Origin: Paracoccaceae bacterium | GTDB taxonomy: Bacteria; Pseudomonadota; Alphaproteobacteria; Rhodobacterales; Rhodobacteraceae | DNA: 58,463 nt | Assembly (NCBI GenBank): GCA_029247845.1 | Contig: JAQWKM010000192.1 | Coordinates: 1 to 58,463, forward strand | Direction: 5' to 3' | Part shown: positions 1-9,009 of the stretch, one piece after another | Layout of the letters: each line of letters begins with the position of its first letter | How positions within the stretch are numbered: the stretch's first letter is position 1 | Translations under genes and position numbers: made by a program | Notes under the pieces: model-generated | What the model was told of the DNA's origin: nothing | Seen by the model: the letters and a program-made list of their open reading frames with translations, nothing else | Databases searched by the model: none

Positions 1-1
1 A

Positions 2-883
2 CCTAAAAAACAATTGGGAAGCCCTAAACCAAGAATATTCAGGCTTGAAAAACTCGCCGAACTAATGGTCGGCCGTAAAGTCCTTCTTCGTGTTGACAAG
101 AAACCTGCCAAACCGGGTGCTAAAATTCTTGATGTAGAGAACTTAAGGGTTGTAGATGACGTTGGAATCGAGCGTCTTAAAGGTGTAAACTTGCACGTAT
201 GCGCCGGAGAGGTTCTGGGAATTGCTGGTGTTGCGGGCAATGGGCAATCCGAACTTCTTGCAGTTTTAGGCGGGTATCAAAAGGCCACTGGGACAGTCAA
301 AATAAATGAAAAACCCATTGAAGTTGGAAGTGCATCTCACGGCCAGAACCGACGCGCCGACGGGTTATCCCATGTGCCAGAGGATCGTCAGAAAGAAGGA
401 CTAATCATGGAGTTTACGGCATGGGAAAACTCGATCTTTGGATATCATCATGACGCAGATATTCAAAACGGCATTTTTATGAACAATGCGGCAATCCGCG
501 ATGAAGCGCAGGCAAAGATGGAACGGTTTGACATAAGGCCGTTAGACCCCCGTCTCAAGGCGCGGAATTTCAGCGGCGGCAACCAACAAAAAATTGTTCT
601 CGCCCGCGAGATTGAGCGCGATCCAGAAATTCTGTTAGTTGGGCAACCGACACGCGGGGTCGATATTGGTGCTATTGAATTCATTCATCAACAGATTATG
701 ACGCTGAGGGATAAAGGCAAAGCCATCCTTTTAGTTTCGGTGGAACTTGATGAAGTTTTATCCTTATCCGATAGAATTGCAGTTATGTTTGACGGCAGTA
801 TTATGGGCGAGCGATTGGTAAGCGAAACCGATGAAAAAGAACTTGGTCTTTTAATGGCCGGTGTGAAGACTGGAACGAACTGA
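2..883 (+). CDS. BMP/nucleoside-type ABC transporter ATPase, C-terminal part (partial at window edge)
   Basis: This is the second nucleotide-binding half of a two-domain RbsA/YufO-like ATPase that would power import of nucleosides or related compounds through the two permeases that follow. The frame is open from base 2, and the stretch [14 protein letters not shown], which links the two ABC domains in this family, lies about 20 codons in, so the first domain must lie upstream of the window. The TTG at 14 is not a credible start. Visible motifs are a degenerate Walker A ([12 protein letters not shown]), the signature [14 protein letters not shown], a Walker B ending in [10 protein letters not shown], and a switch region without the usual His, which is normal for the degenerate second domain. 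Its TGA overlaps the next ATG by one base, so translation is coupled. Family assignment is strong; nucleoside specificity is inferred from the permease type. Confidence 0.88.
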   Translation, partial: PKKQLGSPKPRIFRLEKLAELMVGRKVLLRVDKKPAKPGAKILDVENLRVVDDVGIERLKGVNLHVCAGEVLGIAGVAGNGQSELLAVLGGYQKATGTVKINEKPIEVGSASHGQNRRADGLSHVPEDRQKEGLIMEFTAWENSIFGYHHDADIQNGIFMNNAAIRDEAQAKMERFDIRPLDPRLKARNFSGGNQQKIVLAREIERDPEILLVGQPTRGVDIGAIEFIHQQIMTLRDKGKAILLVSVELDEVLSLSDRIAVMFDGSIMGERLVSETDEKELGLLMAGVKTGTN

Positions 884-1983
884 TGCAGAAAATCCCCCAA
901 TGGGCAGATGTCGTTCTGGTTCCCCTTATTTCATTGTTATTGGCCACAATAATTTCTGCTTTGGTGATCCTTGCGATCGGGCAGGATCCCGTAGAAGCCG
1001 TGAAATTAATGGTTATAGGTGCATTAGGCTCAACATATGGCTGGGGATATACGCTTTATTATGCGACCAATTTTATCTTCACTGGGCTTGCCGTGTCAGT
1101 GGCTTTCCATGCCAAACTGTTCAATATTGGTGGCGAAGGTCAGGCCATGATTGGCGGTCTTGGCGTCGCGATTGCCGCACTCTATATTCCTTGGCCACAC
1201 TGGAGCATCGCCTTATTAGCATGCACATGTTCCGCTGCAGTTTTTGGCGCACTTTGGGGATATTTACCCGCTATTTTGCAGGCCAAGCGTGGAAGCCATA
1301 TCGTTATTACCACGATCATGCTCAATTTCATCGCGGCAGGATTGTTAAATTACATTCTTGTAAATGTTTTGCGGCCACCAAAGTCTATGGACCCGGCAAC
1401 GGCTACTTTTCCACCTGCAACGCATCTTCCTACCTTGCATGACATTCTATTGCCGCTTGGCATGAATTTCTCACGCACGGCGCCTGCCAATATCACTTTG
1501 CTCATTGCTCTGCTAGCAGCTGTGTTTGTTTGGCTCTTAATCTGGAGAACAAGGCTTGGATATTCGATCCGCTCGTTTGGGCAATCTGGATCGGCCGCAC
1601 AATATGCTGGCATAAATCCTGTCAAAATCACCGTCATCACGATGCTGATCTCTGGCGGCCTGGCTGGTATGATGTCCATCAATACAACGATGGGTGAAGC
1701 CGAACGATTGATCCTAAATGCGCCAGAGGGTGCTGGGTTTATTGGTATAGCCGTTGCCCTGATGGGACGAAGCCATCCTCTAGGAGTAGTTTTAGCATCC
1801 TTGCTATTTGGATTTCTCTATCAGGGCGGTGCAGAGCTCGCCATGTGGATGGCAATACCACGTGAGCTAATTGTAGTTATTCAGGCTTTAGTAATCCTTT
1901 TCACTGGTGCTCTTGATAATATGGTCCGTATGCCAATCGAAGCGTTCTTTTCTGCTCTACGTAAATCAGGAGATGCAAAATAA
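883..1983 (+). CDS. ABC transporter permease, BMP/nucleoside type (YufP-like)
   Basis: Inner-membrane permease of 366 residues, forming one half of the translocation channel of the importer whose ATPase ends just upstream. It has repeated hydrophobic segments starting at about residue 10, and the conserved loop FNIGGEGQ at about residues 80-87, typical of the branched-chain amino acid/BMP-type permease family (COG4603). The ATG shares a base with the ATPase stop, and its own TAA shares a base with the next ATG, so the three genes form a tightly coupled operon. The periplasmic binding protein is not in the window and presumably lies upstream. Family call is secure; the substrate (nucleosides, purines or similar) is inference. 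Confidence 0.88.
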   Translation: MQKIPQWADVVLVPLISLLLATIISALVILAIGQDPVEAVKLMVIGALGSTYGWGYTLYYATNFIFTGLAVSVAFHAKLFNIGGEGQAMIGGLGVAIAALYIPWPHWSIALLACTCSAAVFGALWGYLPAILQAKRGSHIVITTIMLNFIAAGLLNYILVNVLRPPKSMDPATATFPPATHLPTLHDILLPLGMNFSRTAPANITLLIALLAAVFVWLLIWRTRLGYSIRSFGQSGSAAQYAGINPVKITVITMLISGGLAGMMSINTTMGEAERLILNAPEGAGFIGIAVALMGRSHPLGVVLASLLFGFLYQGGAELAMWMAIPRELIVVIQALVILFTGALDNMVRMPIEAFFSALRKSGDAK

Positions 1984-2975
1984 TGGATGTCCTGAATGAT
2001 CTTATAACCGTTTTGAATTCCACTCTTCGTCTCTCAACGCCCTTACTGTTGGCCTGCCTTGCTGGTCTTTTTTCCGAAAGAGCTGGTATTTTTGATATCG
2101 GACTGGAAGGCAAAATGCTTTGTGCAGCTTTCTTTTCCGCAGCAGTTGCCACCGTACATATCCCATGGATAGCTCCTACAGGGTCGGTATGGGTCGGTAT
2201 GGCGGCTGGTATATTTGCAGCACTTACTCTTTCAGCTTTACATGGTATTGCCTCGATTACATTCAGAGGAAACCAGTTGATATCTGGGGTTGCAATTAAC
2301 TTTCTTGCCACGGGTATGACCGTTCTTATTGCCCAAAGTTGGTTCAAACAAGGAGGTCGCACGCCTTCGCTCAAGGGTAATGGCAGGTTTAACCCCGTTG
2401 AGTTACCTTTTGCCGAAAGCCTAAAGGACGTTCCAGTATTTGGACCAATTTATCATGGTCTTATCTCCGGGCATACGATCCTTGTGTACATTGCGCTCTT
2501 GATGGTGCCACTCACTTGGTGGATGTTGTATCGAACGCGCTTTGGGCTGCGCCTACGGGCTGTTGGAGAGGCACCCGAAGCGGTGGATACCGCGGGTGTA
2601 TCAGTGATGCAGCTGCGTTTTGCGGCTGTTGGTATTTGCGGTGTCTTATGCGGTATCGCAGGCGCTTATCTGGCAACAGGTTTACAGGCTGGCTTTGTAA
2701 AAGATATGACAGCCGGACGTGGATATATAGCACTTGCTGCGCTTATCTTTGCAAAATGGCGTCCATGGTACGCATTGATGGCCTGTATACTTTTTGGATT
2801 TCTCCAGGCAATCGCACTTCGACCTGACCTGATCGAGGCATATCTGTCATTTAAAGTACAAGTCCAGCTTTTGGATGTACTTCCCTATATTTTGACAGTG
2901 ATCATCCTCGCAGGATTCGTTGGTAAAGCTACACCGCCAAGAGCCGGTGGTGAGCCCTACGTGAAAGAGCAGTAA
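1983..2975 (+). CDS. ABC transporter permease, BMP/nucleoside type (YufQ-like)
   Basis: Second inner-membrane permease (330 residues) of the importer, COG1079 type. The motif ERAGIFDIGLEGKML at about residues 32-46 is the counterpart of the FNIGGEGQ loop in its partner and is typical of this subunit. Multiple hydrophobic spans follow, and the C-terminus is short and polar. It overlaps the upstream permease gene by one base (TAATG) and is the last gene of the operon in the window; a TauE-type exporter starts 84 bases later and may be read through. In many alphaproteobacteria such importers sit beside purine catabolic genes, but none is present downstream here. Confidence 0.88.
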   Translation: MDVLNDLITVLNSTLRLSTPLLLACLAGLFSERAGIFDIGLEGKMLCAAFFSAAVATVHIPWIAPTGSVWVGMAAGIFAALTLSALHGIASITFRGNQLISGVAINFLATGMTVLIAQSWFKQGGRTPSLKGNGRFNPVELPFAESLKDVPVFGPIYHGLISGHTILVYIALLMVPLTWWMLYRTRFGLRLRAVGEAPEAVDTAGVSVMQLRFAAVGICGVLCGIAGAYLATGLQAGFVKDMTAGRGYIALAALIFAKWRPWYALMACILFGFLQAIALRPDLIEAYLSFKVQVQLLDVLPYILTVIILAGFVGKATPPRAGGEPYVKEQ

Positions 2976-3059
2976 TAGATATGCGAATTATTGCATGTTT
3001 TGGTCAAGAAGCGCGCGAGTGATATTGCATTCATAGCACTCGCTAGTTTAGGACAAACC

Positions 3060-3977
3060 ATGCAAATATATCTGCCAATTGCCGAAGTATCGGTCAATGC
3101 CTTTCTCCTTTTGGGCTTAGGCGGACTTGTGGGCGTTTTATCCGGGATGTTTGGAGTTGGCGGAGGGTTTTTGATGACACCGCTTCTTTTTTTCATCGGC
3201 ATTCCACCGGTAGTCGCCGTTGCCACAGAAGCCAACCAGATTGTGGCATCCTCTTTTTCTGGGGCACTGGCCCATTTCAGACGACGAACGGTCGACTTTA
3301 AAATGGGTCTTGTGCTCATGTTGGGCGGACTACTAGGCGCAGCACTTGGTGTTTTGTTATTCAATTACCTCAAAAGCCTTGGCCAAGTCGATCTTTTAGT
3401 CCGGCTTTGCTATGTGATATTTCTTGGAATTATCGGTGGGCTGATGTTCATCGAGAGCTTGAATGCACTGCTAAAATCAAGGCAACCAGGCGGCGTCAAA
3501 AAAAGGCGAGAACGCAACTTGGTTCACAGCCTTCCACTTAAGGTTCGGTTTCGCACATCTGGCCTTTATATCTCTGCTATTCCCCCCTTCGTAGTAGGTA
3601 TTTTTGTGGGTATTCTTTCTGCAATAATGGGGGTTGGCGGTGGCTTTATTATGGTGCCAGCAATGATTTACATCCTCGGCATGCCCACCAAAGTCGTGGT
3701 AGGAACCTCATTGTTCCAGATTATATTTGTCACTGCCTTTACGACACTCCTACATGCTACGACAAACTATACAGTAGATATGGTTCTCGCGGTTTTGCTC
3801 TTGGTAGGTGGTGTTATTGGCGCGCAAGTTGGAACCCAGCTTGGAACACGCCTGAAAGCTGAGCAGCTCAGAATTTTATTGGCCTTTATGGTTTTAGCCG
3901 TATGCGGAAAACTGGCCCTTGACCTGCTCTTGCAACCCGCTGAGCTTTACTCGCTTGGCGCAGCGCAGGGGCATTGA
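3060..3977 (+). CDS. TauE/SafE-family sulfite/organosulfonate exporter-like permease
   Basis: Polytopic inner-membrane protein of 305 residues, made of two homologous halves. Each half has the glycine-rich hairpin of the COG0730 family: GMFGVGGGFLMTPLL at about residues 29-43 and GVGGGFIMVP at about 190-200. Family members export sulfite, sulfoacetate or related anions. The frame is open from 2991, but the ATG at 3060 gives the N-terminus MQIYLPIAEVSVN, the usual start in relatives, so I use it. The stop TGA overlaps the ATG of the next gene by one base; the pairing with a TIGR02186 protein is a recurring alphaproteobacterial arrangement and suggests that the two act as a unit. Substrate is not determined by the sequence. 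Confidence 0.87.
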   Translation: MQIYLPIAEVSVNAFLLLGLGGLVGVLSGMFGVGGGFLMTPLLFFIGIPPVVAVATEANQIVASSFSGALAHFRRRTVDFKMGLVLMLGGLLGAALGVLLFNYLKSLGQVDLLVRLCYVIFLGIIGGLMFIESLNALLKSRQPGGVKKRRERNLVHSLPLKVRFRTSGLYISAIPPFVVGIFVGILSAIMGVGGGFIMVPAMIYILGMPTKVVVGTSLFQIIFVTAFTTLLHATTNYTVDMVLAVLLLVGGVIGAQVGTQLGTRLKAEQLRILLAFMVLAVCGKLALDLLLQPAELYSLGAAQGH

Positions 3978-4738
3978 TGGCACGGCTTCTGTTCGCCCTA
4001 TTTATATTTTCCAGTGTGACGCTTGCTCAGGCAGAAGAAGTCGTATTGGGAATGAGCCAAAATAAGGTGGCTATTACAGCAACCTTTGACGGATCCAATA
4101 TTCTTGTCTTTGGCGCGATCAAAAGGGACAGTCCGATCCCTAAGACTCCACTGCATGTGATAGTTTCAATTGCTGGCCCATCCAAGCCTGTGGTTGTCCG
4201 TCGTAAAGAACAGCGGCTTGGTATTTGGGTGAACAAAGATGCTGTTGAAGTCGATGCAGCCCCCAGTTTTTATGCCATTGCAACTACTGGACCGTTTCAA
4301 AAGGTCTTGAGCGAAACGGAAGATTTACGCCATAAAGTGTCGATAAATCGCGCTATTAGATCCGTTGGCGCTCCGATGGATGTGTCTAATGCACAGAGTT
4401 TTAGTGATGCACTTATCCGCATTCGGCGCGAGCAAGGGCTTTACCAATCACTAGAGGGTACAGTTGCCCTTGACCAACAAACGCTGTTTCTCACTACGAT
4501 TAAAATGCCCGCCAACCTGACAGAAGGTGAGTATAGAACACGGATTTTTCTAACGCGCGAGGGTAAGGTATTAAACCAGTTTGAGACCAGCATCGACGTG
4601 CGCAAAGTAGGGCTTGAACGCTTTTTGTTTAAATTATCACGAGAAAACCCGCTCACTTACGGCTTGCTGTCTATCGCGATTGCAATTTTGGCCGGGTGGC
4701 TGGCTTCAGCATTTTTCCAAGTGATTAGAAGCAGATAA
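3977..4738 (+). CDS. TIGR02186-family membrane-anchored protein
   Basis: Protein of 253 residues with an N-terminal signal peptide (MARLLFALFIFSSVTLAQA), a beta-rich extracytoplasmic domain and a single C-terminal membrane span near residues 230-250. This matches the alphaproteobacterial family TIGR02186, which has no proven biochemical role and is typically encoded next to TauE-type exporters, as here. The ATG shares a base with the stop of the exporter gene. A TTG one codon upstream is in frame but less likely. I infer a role as an accessory subunit of the exporter; nothing in the sequence proves it. It is convergent with the SDR gene that ends at 4744. Confidence 0.8.
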   Translation: MARLLFALFIFSSVTLAQAEEVVLGMSQNKVAITATFDGSNILVFGAIKRDSPIPKTPLHVIVSIAGPSKPVVVRRKEQRLGIWVNKDAVEVDAAPSFYAIATTGPFQKVLSETEDLRHKVSINRAIRSVGAPMDVSNAQSFSDALIRIRREQGLYQSLEGTVALDQQTLFLTTIKMPANLTEGEYRTRIFLTREGKVLNQFETSIDVRKVGLERFLFKLSRENPLTYGLLSIAIAILAGWLASAFFQVIRSR

Positions 4739-4743
4739 CCCGA

Positions 4744-5511
4744 TTATCTGGGGGCCATGCGAATGGCACCATCAAGACGGATTGTTTCCCCGTTAAGCAT
4801 CTCATTTTGGACAATGTGACAGGCGAGTTTAGCGTATTCACCCGGCGCTCCCAACCGCGACGGAAAAGGTACCTGCTGACCGAGGGACGTCTGGACATTT
4901 TGGGGCAACCCTTCCAACAAAGGTGTGAGGAATAATCCGGGAGCAATCGTGCAAACTCTTATACCACTATCGGATAAATCGCGTGCCATAGGTAGGGTCA
5001 TGCCAACAATTCCGCCTTTTGACGCTGCATAGGCAACTTGGCCAATCTGACCTTCATAAGCGGCTACAGAGGCCGTGTTAATGATTACCCCGCGCTCTCC
5101 GTCTTTGGTGATTGGTGCCCCGCGAAGCATTGCTGCAGCACACTGAGAGGCGCAATAAAAAGAACCAACTAAGTTCACGCCGATCACTTTAGAAAACATA
5201 TCCGGATCGTGCGGTTCACCGCGCGAAATTGTCTTTGACGCTGACCCAATTCCGGCACAGTTGATTAAAATATGCAGACTTGAATGTGCCGCATCGACAG
5301 CCTTGACCGCATCGGCAACCTGGCTGGCGTCAGAGACGTCAACAGCTTTGAACTCTGCGCCAATCTCGGCCGCCTTTTGTTCACCAAAATCTGGATTCAT
5401 ATCAAAAATGGTAACTTTTGCACCATGCGCTGCTAAAGCCGTCGCTGTCGCAGCACCTAGGCCAGAAGCCCCACCAGTTACAATCGCAACTGTTTTTTCT
5501 GTAATCTGCAT
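4744..5511 (-). CDS. SDR-family 3-hydroxyacyl-CoA dehydrogenase type 2-like oxidoreductase
   Basis: Short-chain dehydrogenase/reductase of 255 residues, close in pattern to the HSD10-like 3-hydroxyacyl-CoA dehydrogenases, which oxidise (S)-3-hydroxyacyl-CoA with NAD in beta-oxidation and branched-chain amino acid breakdown. Visible are the nucleotide-binding motif TGGASGLG (residues 12-19), the NCAGIG strand, and the catalytic YxxxK in [10 protein letters not shown]. The C-terminus [10 protein letters not shown] is also characteristic. The start chosen is the ATG at 5511, preceded by GGAGA at proper spacing; an in-frame TTG at 5523 is weaker. It is transcribed alone and is divergent from the thioesterase gene at 5661. 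The exact substrate cannot be read from the sequence. Confidence 0.85.
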   Translation of the reverse strand: MQITEKTVAIVTGGASGLGAATATALAAHGAKVTIFDMNPDFGEQKAAEIGAEFKAVDVSDASQVADAVKAVDAAHSSLHILINCAGIGSASKTISRGEPHDPDMFSKVIGVNLVGSFYCASQCAAAMLRGAPITKDGERGVIINTASVAAYEGQIGQVAYAASKGGIVGMTLPMARDLSDSGIRVCTIAPGLFLTPLLEGLPQNVQTSLGQQVPFPSRLGAPGEYAKLACHIVQNEMLNGETIRLDGAIRMAPR

Positions 5512-5660
5512 CTTTGTCTCCAATTTGCGTCTTTTGAACTCTAGCGGGACACCGAGGTCAATGAAAGATCGCAGATAGCCCTACGTCGCAAAGATAAGCT
5601 TGATTTTCCCTCATACTCTAGGGCACAGTTTGACAGCTAAATGTAATTGGCGGAAAGCTC

Positions 5661-6104
5661 ATGAGTAGACCATCCCCTTCGGATAAAGATAAATATATCG
5701 CATTCTATCAATTGCCTACACGCTGGATGGACAATGACCAATACGGCCACATGAATAATGTGATCCACTATTCATTAATCGATACAGTCGTGACCAATTG
5801 GCAGCTTGATCAGAATCTCTTTGATGCAAGCGGGACTGACATTCGTTTCCTCGTGGTCGAAAGCGGCTGTCGATACCATGCCGAAGCTGGATTCCCCGAT
5901 CTTATCCATGCTGGACTTCGGGTTGGCCATATCGGAAATTCATCTTGGTCATACGAAGTTGGGCTATTTCGCAACGAGGACCCGTTGGCCTTTGCAGAAG
6001 GTTTTTTTTCCCAAGTTCAAGTAGACGCCAAATCTGGCAAACCCACAGGGCTTTCAGATCAATTTAGAAAACGGCTTGAGCAACTTTTACTGCCCTACGA
6101 TTAA
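5661..6104 (+). CDS. Acyl-CoA thioesterase, hot-dog fold (YbgC/FadM-like)
   Basis: Single hot-dog-fold thioesterase of 147 residues. The N-terminal motif WMDNDQYGHMNNVIHYSLID carries the conserved aspartate and GHxNN of the 4-hydroxybenzoyl-CoA thioesterase/YbgC group, which hydrolyses acyl-CoA thioesters in the cytoplasm. GGCGGAAAG lies just before the ATG. It is convergent with nrdJ, with a 93-base gap in which I see no clear terminator. The divergent SDR gene upstream suggests a shared role in acyl-CoA metabolism, but that is inference. The chain length or type of acyl group is unknown. Confidence 0.84.
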   Translation: MSRPSPSDKDKYIAFYQLPTRWMDNDQYGHMNNVIHYSLIDTVVTNWQLDQNLFDASGTDIRFLVVESGCRYHAEAGFPDLIHAGLRVGHIGNSSWSYEVGLFRNEDPLAFAEGFFSQVQVDAKSGKPTGLSDQFRKRLEQLLLPYD

Positions 6105-6197
6105 GCTCCACACTAGTGTTCTCGCAAAGCATCACGCGATTTGTAGATCAGTTTCAAAACCAGTGGCCCGCACAGCCCTTGGGAGAAAGCTATAAGC

Positions 6198-8453
6198 TTA
6201 GCCACACTTTGAATGACCACATGACGCACACGTCATGCACCCTTCGACCATACGCAATTCATATTGGTTACAACTTGGGCATGGCTTGAGATCTCCAAAA
6301 CTGACAACCTGTGCTTTTGGATCTTCTTTTAACCCAAGACCTTCACCTGCCAAGAATCCTGTAGTAATTAAGTGCTTTTCAATGACACCACCAATCGCCG
6401 CAAGGATCGACGGTATATATTTGCCATTAACCCAAGCCCCACCACGCGGATCAAAGACCGCCTTAAGCTCTTCCACAACAAATGAAACATCACCACCACG
6501 ACGAAACACAGCCGAGATCATGCGAGTTAGAGCCACTGTCCAAGCAAAATGCTCCATGTTTTTTGAATTCACAAAAACTTCAAATGGACGGCGATGACCG
6601 TTCAAAACGACGTCGTTCACTGTAAGATAAATAGCGTGTTCACTATCCGGCCATTTAAGTTTATAAGTTTTTCCTTCTAGCGATTGCGGACGATCCAACG
6701 GCTCGGACATATATATGACATCTGCCCCATTATCGACTTCAGGGGTGGCGTCGCTTGTTTCAGAGACACTTAAAACCGAACCTGTAACTGCATTAGGGCG
6801 ATACGTCGTGCAGCCTTTGCATCCTGTTTCAAAGGCTTCAAGGTAGACATTTTTGAATTCTTCAAAACCGATATCTTCAGGACAATTGATTGTTTTCGAG
6901 ATTGAGCTATCGATCCATTTTTGCGCTGCAGCCTGCATTTTTACATGCGCTGTTGGGGCAAGCGTTTGAGCATTCACAAAATACTCTGGCAATTCTTTAT
7001 CGCCAAACTTGTCCCGCCACATCTGAACTGCGTAATCTATTACTTCTTCTTCAGTGCGCGAGCCATCTTTTTGCAGAACCTTACGAGTATACGCATAAGC
7101 AAAAACCGGCTCAATCCCAGAACTGACATTTCCAGCATAAAGGCTTATCGTTCCTGTTGGTGCGATGGATGTTAAAAGCGCGTTTCGAATGCCGTTGTTA
7201 GCAATTGCCTCGCGCACGTCTGTGTCCATTTTCATCATTGCGCCAGACGCAAGAAACGGATCGACATCAAAAAGTGGGAAGGCCCCTTTTTCTTTTGCGA
7301 GGTCTACGGAGGCCAAATAGGCAACACGCGCAAGTGCACGCAACCATTTTTCTATTAACTCAACACCTCTTGGCGATCCATATTTCGTCCCCACCATAAG
7401 CAATGCATCGGCAAGTCCTGTAACTCCAAGACCAATGCGCCGTTTGTTGCGAGCTTCTTCTCCCTGCGCCTCTAACGGGAAATTAGAAACATCAACTGTA
7501 TTGTCCATCATCCGCACAGCTATGCCAACGAGGTCTCTAAGCAAATCTTCATCCAACTGTGCATCGTCTTCAAAAGGGTTTTTCACGAGCCGCGCAAGAT
7601 TGATAGAGCCAAGCAAACAGGCCCCATAAGGTGGCAATGGTTGTTCACCACACGGATTTGTTGCGGCGATTGTCTCACAGTAATTTAGATTGTTAGCTTG
7701 ATTGATGCGATCTATAAAAATCACACCCGGTTCTGCAAAATCATAGGTCGACTTCATAATCCGATCCCAGAGTTCACGCGCCGATACTGTCTTGTAGACA
7801 TTCCCCTTAAACCTCAGATCCCAATCCCTGTCGGCTTTGACGGCTGCCATAAAAGCGTCAGTGATAAGAACAGACACATTAAACATTCTAAGACGCGCAC
7901 CATCCGATTTTGCCTCGATAAAATCTTCAATATCGGGATGATCGCACCGCAAAGTAGCCATCATCGCACCACGGCGCGAACCCGCACTCATGATTGTGCG
8001 GCACATAGAATCCCACACATCCATAAAAGACAAAGGGCCAGAAGCATCTGCGGCCACGCCGTGGACAAGCGCACCCTTGGGACGAATTGTGCTAAAATCA
8101 TAACCGATTCCACCGCCTTGCTGCATCGTCAAAGCAGCTTCTTTTAGCATTTCAAAAATGCCCCCCATATCATCCGGGATTGTGCCCATGACAAAACAGT
8201 TAAAGAGCGTCACTTTACGCTTAGCACCAGCGCCTGCTGTGATCCGACCCGCGGGAAGAAATTTAAAACCCTCCAGCGCGTTATAAAATTTCTGTTCCCA
8301 TTTGGTGGGCGCTTTTTCAACGCTAGCAAGGTCTTTGGCAATTCGCCGCCATGTGTGTTCCACCGTTTCATCAATCACGGTGCCATCCGCCTCTTTAAGA
8401 CGATATTTCATATCCCATATTTGTTCTGCTATTGATGCTGCGAAATGATTCAT
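6198..8453 (-). CDS. nrdJ: Adenosylcobalamin-dependent (class II) ribonucleotide reductase
   Basis: Reduces ribonucleotides to deoxyribonucleotides using an adenosylcobalamin-generated thiyl radical, so DNA synthesis here needs B12 but not oxygen-dependent radical formation. The protein has 751 residues. The active-site region includes the first redox cysteine in FNCFVMGT, the NPCGEQPLPPYGACLLGSIN segment with the thiyl cysteine, and a C-terminal Cys-rich tail (CPSCNQYELRMVEGCMTCAS and the following CGHSKCG) typical of the alphaproteobacterial NrdJ. I see no ATP-cone at the N-terminus. The ATG at 8453 (MNHFAASIAEQIW) is preferred to an in-frame GTG at 8468. The gene stands alone; no nrdAB or nrdR is in the window, and I saw no cobalamin riboswitch upstream. 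Confidence 0.95.
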   Translation of the reverse strand: MNHFAASIAEQIWDMKYRLKEADGTVIDETVEHTWRRIAKDLASVEKAPTKWEQKFYNALEGFKFLPAGRITAGAGAKRKVTLFNCFVMGTIPDDMGGIFEMLKEAALTMQQGGGIGYDFSTIRPKGALVHGVAADASGPLSFMDVWDSMCRTIMSAGSRRGAMMATLRCDHPDIEDFIEAKSDGARLRMFNVSVLITDAFMAAVKADRDWDLRFKGNVYKTVSARELWDRIMKSTYDFAEPGVIFIDRINQANNLNYCETIAATNPCGEQPLPPYGACLLGSINLARLVKNPFEDDAQLDEDLLRDLVGIAVRMMDNTVDVSNFPLEAQGEEARNKRRIGLGVTGLADALLMVGTKYGSPRGVELIEKWLRALARVAYLASVDLAKEKGAFPLFDVDPFLASGAMMKMDTDVREAIANNGIRNALLTSIAPTGTISLYAGNVSSGIEPVFAYAYTRKVLQKDGSRTEEEVIDYAVQMWRDKFGDKELPEYFVNAQTLAPTAHVKMQAAAQKWIDSSISKTINCPEDIGFEEFKNVYLEAFETGCKGCTTYRPNAVTGSVLSVSETSDATPEVDNGADVIYMSEPLDRPQSLEGKTYKLKWPDSEHAIYLTVNDVVLNGHRRPFEVFVNSKNMEHFAWTVALTRMISAVFRRGGDVSFVVEELKAVFDPRGGAWVNGKYIPSILAAIGGVIEKHLITTGFLAGEGLGLKEDPKAQVVSFGDLKPCPSCNQYELRMVEGCMTCASCGHSKCG

Positions 8454-8577
8454 GGCATATAATCCCACCCAAAGTTCTGACTAAACAGAGGATACAGTAT
8501 TAATCCTAAGAAGGCTTCAGGTCAACTTGTCATATGCAAAATTAAGGCTAATGTGTTCAACAGCTAGAGGAACATCC

Positions 8578-9009
8578 ATGTCAAACCACATACATCTAGT
8601 AAAATTATGCGTTGGGACCGAAACGGTCGAAGACTTACTCGCATGGCAATCAAGTTCGCGCGCGCAAGGGCGTGATGGATATCCGCGCCATGTCACCCGC
8701 ATGTGGCCAAAACGCGAAGAGGCATTGCTAAAGGGCGGCTCAATTTACTGGGTAGTAAAAGGCTTTTTACAGTGCAGGCAGGAAATACTAAGGCTTGACG
8801 AAGTGAACGGGAAAGATGGAATTCGCCGCTGTGCCATTGTTCTTAACCCAACGATCATTCGCACGACGACAGCAAAGAAACGACCGTTTCAAGGTTGGCG
8901 CTATCTAGAACCCGATCAGGCGCCACGCGATTTATCCAGCCGACCCTCAGAAGAAGATCCGCTGCCTGCAGAATTGGCCGGAGCGCTTGCCGATATTGGC
9001 GTTATCTAG
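8578..9009 (+). CDS. DUF1489-family conserved hypothetical protein
   Basis: Cytoplasmic protein of 143 residues of the alphaproteobacterial family DUF1489, for which no function is established. Typical family stretches are visible: LVKLCVGTETVEDLLAWQ near the N-terminus, RHVTRMWPKREEALL, GGSIYWVVKG and PFQGWRYLEPDQAP. The start is the ATG at 8578, with AGAGGA seven bases upstream; an in-frame ATG at 8527 would add 17 unlikely residues. The stop codon lies in the tetranucleotide CTAG shared with the hisG stop on the other strand, so the two genes overlap tail to tail by four bases. It lies beside histidine genes, but I would not infer a role in that pathway. Confidence 0.82.
   Translation: MSNHIHLVKLCVGTETVEDLLAWQSSSRAQGRDGYPRHVTRMWPKREEALLKGGSIYWVVKGFLQCRQEILRLDEVNGKDGIRRCAIVLNPTIIRTTTAKKRPFQGWRYLEPDQAPRDLSSRPSEEDPLPAELAGALADIGVI

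Noticed and set aside
463-900. Minus-strand frames inside the ABC ATPase gene
   Set aside because: They mirror a well-conserved coding frame on the other strand and have no family features or ribosome-binding sites.
7698-8147. Plus-strand frame of 149 codons inside nrdJ
   Set aside because: Opposite to the conserved catalytic core of NrdJ; composition rich in His, Arg and Thr is typical of antisense translation.
8454-8577. Cobalamin riboswitch or NrdR box before nrdJ
   Set aside because: The 124-base spacer is too short for a full cobalamin riboswitch, and I found no B12-box or NrdR-like repeat.
9006-9009. Shared CTAG stop codons of hisG and the DUF1489 gene as a regulatory feature
   Set aside because: Tail-to-tail overlap at a palindromic stop is a simple by-product of compact packing.
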